A stretch of DNA of 64,000 nt from Amycolatopsis arida (lineage in GTDB: Bacteria; Actinomycetota; Actinomycetes; Mycobacteriales; Pseudonocardiaceae), in NCBI RefSeq assembly GCF_900115565.1, contig NZ_FOWW01000009.1, positions 124,001 through 188,000 of the forward strand, given 5' to 3'. Below are positions 63,516-64,000 of this stretch, in pieces; the stretch's first letter is position 1; the number at the start of each line of letters is the position of its first letter. A program made the position numbers and the translations under genes. The notes below the pieces were generated by a model. The model saw only the letters and a program-made list of their open reading frames with translations. It was not told the origin of the DNA and ran no database searches.

Positions 63516-64000
63516 GTGACCGCACCCCTGGCTCTGCTGGACGCCGCCAGCCTGTACTTCCGCTCGTTCTTCGCCCTGCCGGAGTCGCTGACCGCGCCGG
63601 ACGGCACCCCGGTCAACGCCGTGCGCGGCTTCGCCGACACCCTGGCCCGCATCCTCACCGACCGCCGCCCGGAACGCCTGGTCGCCTGCCTCGATGCCGA
63701 CTGGCGACCGCAGTTCCGGGTCGACCTGCTCCCGAGCTACAAGGCGCACCGGGTGGCCGAGCCCGGGGCGGCCGGCGGCCCGGACGCCGAGGAGGTGCCC
63801 GACGCGCTCTCCCCGCAGGTGCCGATCATCCTGGAGCTGCTGGAGGCGGTGGGGCTGGCGACCGCGGAGGCCGCCGGGTACGAGGCCGACGACGTGATCG
63901 GCACCCTCACCGCCAGGGAACGCGCCAACCCGGTCGAGGTCATCACCGGTGACCGGGATCTGTTCCAGCTGGTGCGCACCGAGCCCACCCCGGTGTCGGT
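63516..64000 (+). CDS. 5'-3' exonuclease (PolA N-terminal-like), N-terminal part
   Basis: A GTG at 63516 opens a frame that runs off the window after about 161 residues. [20 protein letters not shown] holds the first metal Asp, [19 protein letters not shown] the second, and [15 protein letters not shown] then [12 protein letters not shown] the later acidic ligands of the PIN-like FEN/PolA exonuclease fold. In actinomycetes a separate gene of about 310 residues encodes this enzyme, which removes RNA primers or flaps. The helix-hairpin-helix and C-terminus lie outside. Confidence 0.92.
   Translation, partial: MTAPLALLDAASLYFRSFFALPESLTAPDGTPVNAVRGFADTLARILTDRRPERLVACLDADWRPQFRVDLLPSYKAHRVAEPGAAGGPDAEEVPDALSPQVPIILELLEAVGLATAEAAGYEADDVIGTLTARERANPVEVITGDRDLFQLVRTEPTPVS

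Overview
The window is very GC-rich and has the gene style of a high-GC Gram-positive actinomycete, most likely a member of the Pseudonocardiales (Amycolatopsis/Saccharothrix-like; the order is an inference, no marker here proves it). Supporting signs are RbpA behind a sigma-R-type promoter, the DUF3090/SCO1664 pair that accompanies mycothiol genes, an apolipoprotein N-acyltransferase next to a polyprenol-phosphate mannose synthase, ECF42 sigma factors with YciI/DGPF partners, GTG starts, and many genes with a -10 box six to eight bases before the start codon (leaderless transcription). No tRNA, rRNA or CRISPR array was recognised.

Layout. 1-10 kb: end of an S9 peptidase gene, DUF3090 and SCO1664 kinase-fold proteins, a quinone-oxidoreductase-like enzyme, an aminoglycoside-phosphotransferase homologue, cupin, NmrA-like and P5C-reductase-like enzymes, a TetR regulator, DUF3097, and an NfeD-SPFH membrane microdomain pair behind PHO-box-like repeats. 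10-20 kb: an accessory-looking stretch with a tandem VOC protein, DUF1062, a GDSL hydrolase, CGNR regulator, tyrosine recombinase, the first ECF42 module, a MarR/proline iminopeptidase divergent pair with a clear shared operator, and two Tn3-transposase remnants (about 11.9 and 18.9 kb). 19-30 kb: a frameshifted FAD monooxygenase, a WYL regulator without its HTH, a TetR-FAD monooxygenase operon with an operator, LysE exporter, a second ECF42 module, DinB, a coiled-coil zinc-finger protein, YdcF, YnfA, and a deletion scar of two broken genes. 30-41 kb: flavodoxin-like reductase, two tandem imine-reductase-like genes, DHFR-like and PPOX-like enzymes, a DrrC/UvrA2-type drug-resistance ATPase, AraC plus a frameshifted VOC gene, GDPD and a UMF1 transporter. 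41-51 kb: the conserved core (rbpA, ppm1, lnt, amidohydrolase, a KamA-type radical SAM enzyme and an FtsX-type ABC exporter). 51-64 kb: SGNH hydrolase, ArsR/SRPBCC, a secreted M64 metallopeptidase with a divergent LysR, Lrp/AsnC with an M24 peptidase, a sigma factor-small protein-TPR/CHAT protease operon, a small hidden gene, an MFS exporter and the start of a 5'-3' exonuclease.

How genes work together. The two ECF42 modules both carry a TGTCGA-N17-CG(A/T)C promoter in front of the YciI gene, so each sigma factor probably drives its own operon and possibly the other. The most unusual group is the overlapping operon at 57.5-61.3 kb: an ECF-type sigma factor, a 168-residue protein of unknown function and an 870-residue TPR-CHAT protein with an intact His-Cys dyad, behind a perfect 16-bp palindrome at the promoter. 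By analogy with other CHAT proteases that cleave regulators of a sigma factor, this may be a protease-controlled transcription switch; that is a hypothesis. Several genes carry single-base frameshifts, some in homopolymer runs, which could be real decay or consensus errors in the sequence.
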